This document shows, one piece after another, positions 62,109-64,000 of a DNA stretch of 64,000 nt (position 1 is the first letter of the stretch; each line of letters begins with the position of its first letter). Source of the DNA: Lepus europaeus. Its lineage: Eukaryota; Chordata; Mammalia; Lagomorpha; Leporidae. Under the pieces are notes generated by a model. It had not been told where the DNA came from. It searched no databases and saw only the letters and a program-made list of their open reading frames with translations. The position numbers were made by a program, and so were the translations under genes. Location: the NCBI RefSeq assembly GCF_033115175.1, contig NC_084831.1, positions 11,690,540 to 11,754,539 of the forward strand, written 5' to 3'.

Positions 62109-62612
62109 TAATGAGACTGCTGCTGGCTTCTCCCCCCTTCCCTGGGCCCTGGCTGCTGAGTGACAGGAGGCCCTCCTGGTGCTGTCATGCTCTGGGTACC
62201 ACGGTCTTGTGGCCCTCAGGTCCCTGTCCTTACAACGTGGCAGTGGGCTGGGACAGGACCCCCACCCCCGCTGCCACCGGTCCCATGGATGCCGCCCACC
62301 CGGGGGCGCCAGGGCAGGGGTGACAAAGGCAGGGATCCCAGCACAGCAACAAACGCCATCAGCACCCGGTGATGTCCAGGACCTGTGCCGGACACTGCTG
62401 GCTGCAGGTGGCCGCGACCTGTGCGATGCCCCGGTCTGGAACCCTGCAGTGGGGCCCAGGAGACGCCTAGGAGCCATGCTGTGGGAAAGGACCGGCTCCT
62501 GTCCTGTGAACCCAGCACTGGTGCCTGCTGCCCCCTGGTGGCTGCTTGGCTACACTGCCCACAAGGAGCAGCCAACGCCAAACACCAGGTGCAGTTGGAC
62601 CAGGTATGAATA

Positions 62613-62713
62613 CAGGGTCTTCAAAAAGTTCATGCAGAGATTTCCCAAGATTTTACACCAAAGTAGGCTGACCTTTTCATCCCATTTTCCCCTAAACCTT
62701 TCCAAGCCCCCTG
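62613..62713 (+). mobile_element. Mariner-like short element, copy 2
   Basis: Begins after a TA dinucleotide with CAGGGTCTTCAAAAAGTTCA and ends with a diverged inverted copy (CCTTTCCAAGCCCCCTG). At about 100 bp it fits a non-autonomous mariner-type element. Confidence 0.5.
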
Positions 62714-62944
62714 GCATGTGCCTTGGCCCCCAACACCTGTCAGTCCTGGATGTCCCCACCCCATGGCACCTTCCAGGCCAGACAACTGAGGCACTGGCGG
62801 CCCCTGCCACCCACTCCCCAGCACGGTGCCCCGCCGACAGCCCTTTCTGTGGGTGCCGGGGCCCACGTTCAGCTTGAGAACACCGCATGTGTCCGTGCTG
62901 GTTCCACCACCAAGGAAACGCGAGAGCCAAGCCCGAGTAAACAA

Positions 62945-64000
62945 TGATGCAGTTTATTTAAAATGTTTACTCCAAGAAATATATATATAAAAAAAAATAA
63001 GACAATTACAGCACTAAACCAGGCACCTTCAACCAAGTCCCGCCCTCGCCTCGGTTCCCCTTCCCCCGATCTGGAAGACTGGTCAGAAGCGGCAGGGGCC
63101 CCGGTGCCTCTCCCTGGGAGTGTGGAGGAGCCGGCTGCCAGGGAAGGCGGCGGCGGCTGCAGGTTTGTCTCGCCGGCTCTGAGCTCCAAGCCCAGCTCGG
63201 CCCCTGCAATGGCCGGGCCCCAGGCCGCTGTGCGCTGGGGCGGAGGCTGCAGCGGGACAAAGAGCAGCTGCCCGAGCCCCAGGCCAGGGAAGACCATCCG
63301 GGCAACCTGTCGGGGCCACGTGGACGCATCAGGTTAGCTGAGTGGGAGCCCGGGGGCTGCAGGGCCGGGACGGCAGCGCTGAGCCCCCTCGCGTCAGCGC
63401 CCCACGGGGGCAGCCCCTGCAGGAGGGACTGGGGTGGGAAGACAGGGAGAAAAGCAATGATGACCTAGATCATTTTTGGCATTTGTAACATTGAGACAGC
63501 GACAAGTGGTAACAATAGCAAAAAGCCAAACAATTTTCCAAAGAGCAGTGTTAACTGGCCCAGTCACCCCAGTCTCACGCCAAAGTCCTACCCCGTCCCC
63601 CCAAGCACCACGCAGCTAAAACCCTAGTTAAAGCACCCAAACCAGTCCGGACCCTCGGCAAACCAGCCCAGCCAGAGCTGTGGCCTCTCGGGCCCGGAAG
63701 GAGGGGTCCGGGAAAGGCACCTCGTCACTCACGTGGCGCGGGTCACGTGACACTGGCGACGGGCCTGGGCACTTGGGAGGGGGAGAGGGCGGCTGTGCCG
63801 TCCGCAGACACGCGGGAATGGGGGGCCCCGTCCGCCAGCCCGACTATTTGGTACCAGAGGCAAGCACGCGGGACCACAGAGCGCCACGAGCCGGCAGAGC
63901 AGAGACCCCGAGGCGGGTGGCTCCAGCTGGAGGTGGGGACGCAGAGGAAGCACAGGGTGCAGGGGCCGCGCGGCGTCTCTTCGGTGATCATGGGTGACGA
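62945..64000 (-). other. RCC2: 3' UTR of the next gene on the - strand, probably RCC2 (runs off the window)
   Basis: Read on the - strand, this ends with AATAAA (62953-62958) close to a clean 3' boundary and contains AT-rich stretches (62960-63010, 63440-63560) unlike the GC-rich surroundings. No RCC2 protein sequence was recognised, so only the untranslated tail seems to be inside. The name rests on mammalian gene order (PADI6 followed by RCC2, convergent). Confidence 0.6.

Larger units (their letters stand above)
60361..62944. other. Convergent intergenic space between PADI6 and RCC2
   Basis: Mostly unique GC-rich DNA with a MIR-like fragment near 60955-61010, a + strand SINE (61895-62108) and a mariner-like short element (62613-62713). 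Confidence 0.6.

Overview
This window is mammalian nuclear DNA, almost certainly from a rabbit (Oryctolagus) or a close lagomorph. It is GC-rich and packed with tRNA-derived SINEs of the rabbit C-repeat (CSINE) type in both orientations. It also carries rabbit-style L1 pieces, older MIR and L2 fragments, and two multi-exon vertebrate genes. No database search was run; gene names come from recognising the protein sequences and from known mammalian gene order.

The window covers the distal end of the peptidylarginine deiminase (PADI) cluster. In human 1p36 the order is PADI2-PADI1-PADI3-PADI4-PADI6-RCC2. Positions 1 to about 10,000 are intergenic; PADI3 exons are not present. A TATA box at 10012 precedes PADI4 on the + strand: 16 coding exons from 10054 to 34123, GT-AG introns, one open frame of 666 codons plus stop. 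Positions 34124 to 42483 are intergenic and very repeat-rich. They hold many SINEs, a solo retroviral LTR, an L1 broken up by SINEs, a 22/23-bp minisatellite, and an inverted pair of 179-bp segments. PADI6 follows on the + strand: 16 coding exons from 42484 to 60170, 685 codons plus stop, with a poly(A) signal at 60331. The last kilobase appears to be the 3' UTR of RCC2 on the - strand, with its poly(A) signal at 62953-62958.

PADI4 encodes the nuclear calcium-dependent enzyme that converts protein arginine to citrulline. All catalytic residues and the PAKKK nuclear localisation motif can be read. PADI6 is its oocyte and early-embryo paralogue. Nine of 16 coding exons have exactly the same length in both genes, which shows tandem duplication. 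PADI6 is intact in frame, but the catalytic cysteine position is Ala, the substrate arginine (PAD4 R374) is Ala, and a calcium-binding Glu (PAD4 E353) is Ala. This fits a structural, non-catalytic role.

No wholly new gene system was found. The most useful second-look items are the near-identical inverted 179-bp pair flanking about 1 kb between the two genes, the minisatellite 1.3 kb upstream of PADI6, two places where successive SINEs share a target sequence, and SINE-derived sequence at the PADI4 3' end and next to its exon 12 acceptor.
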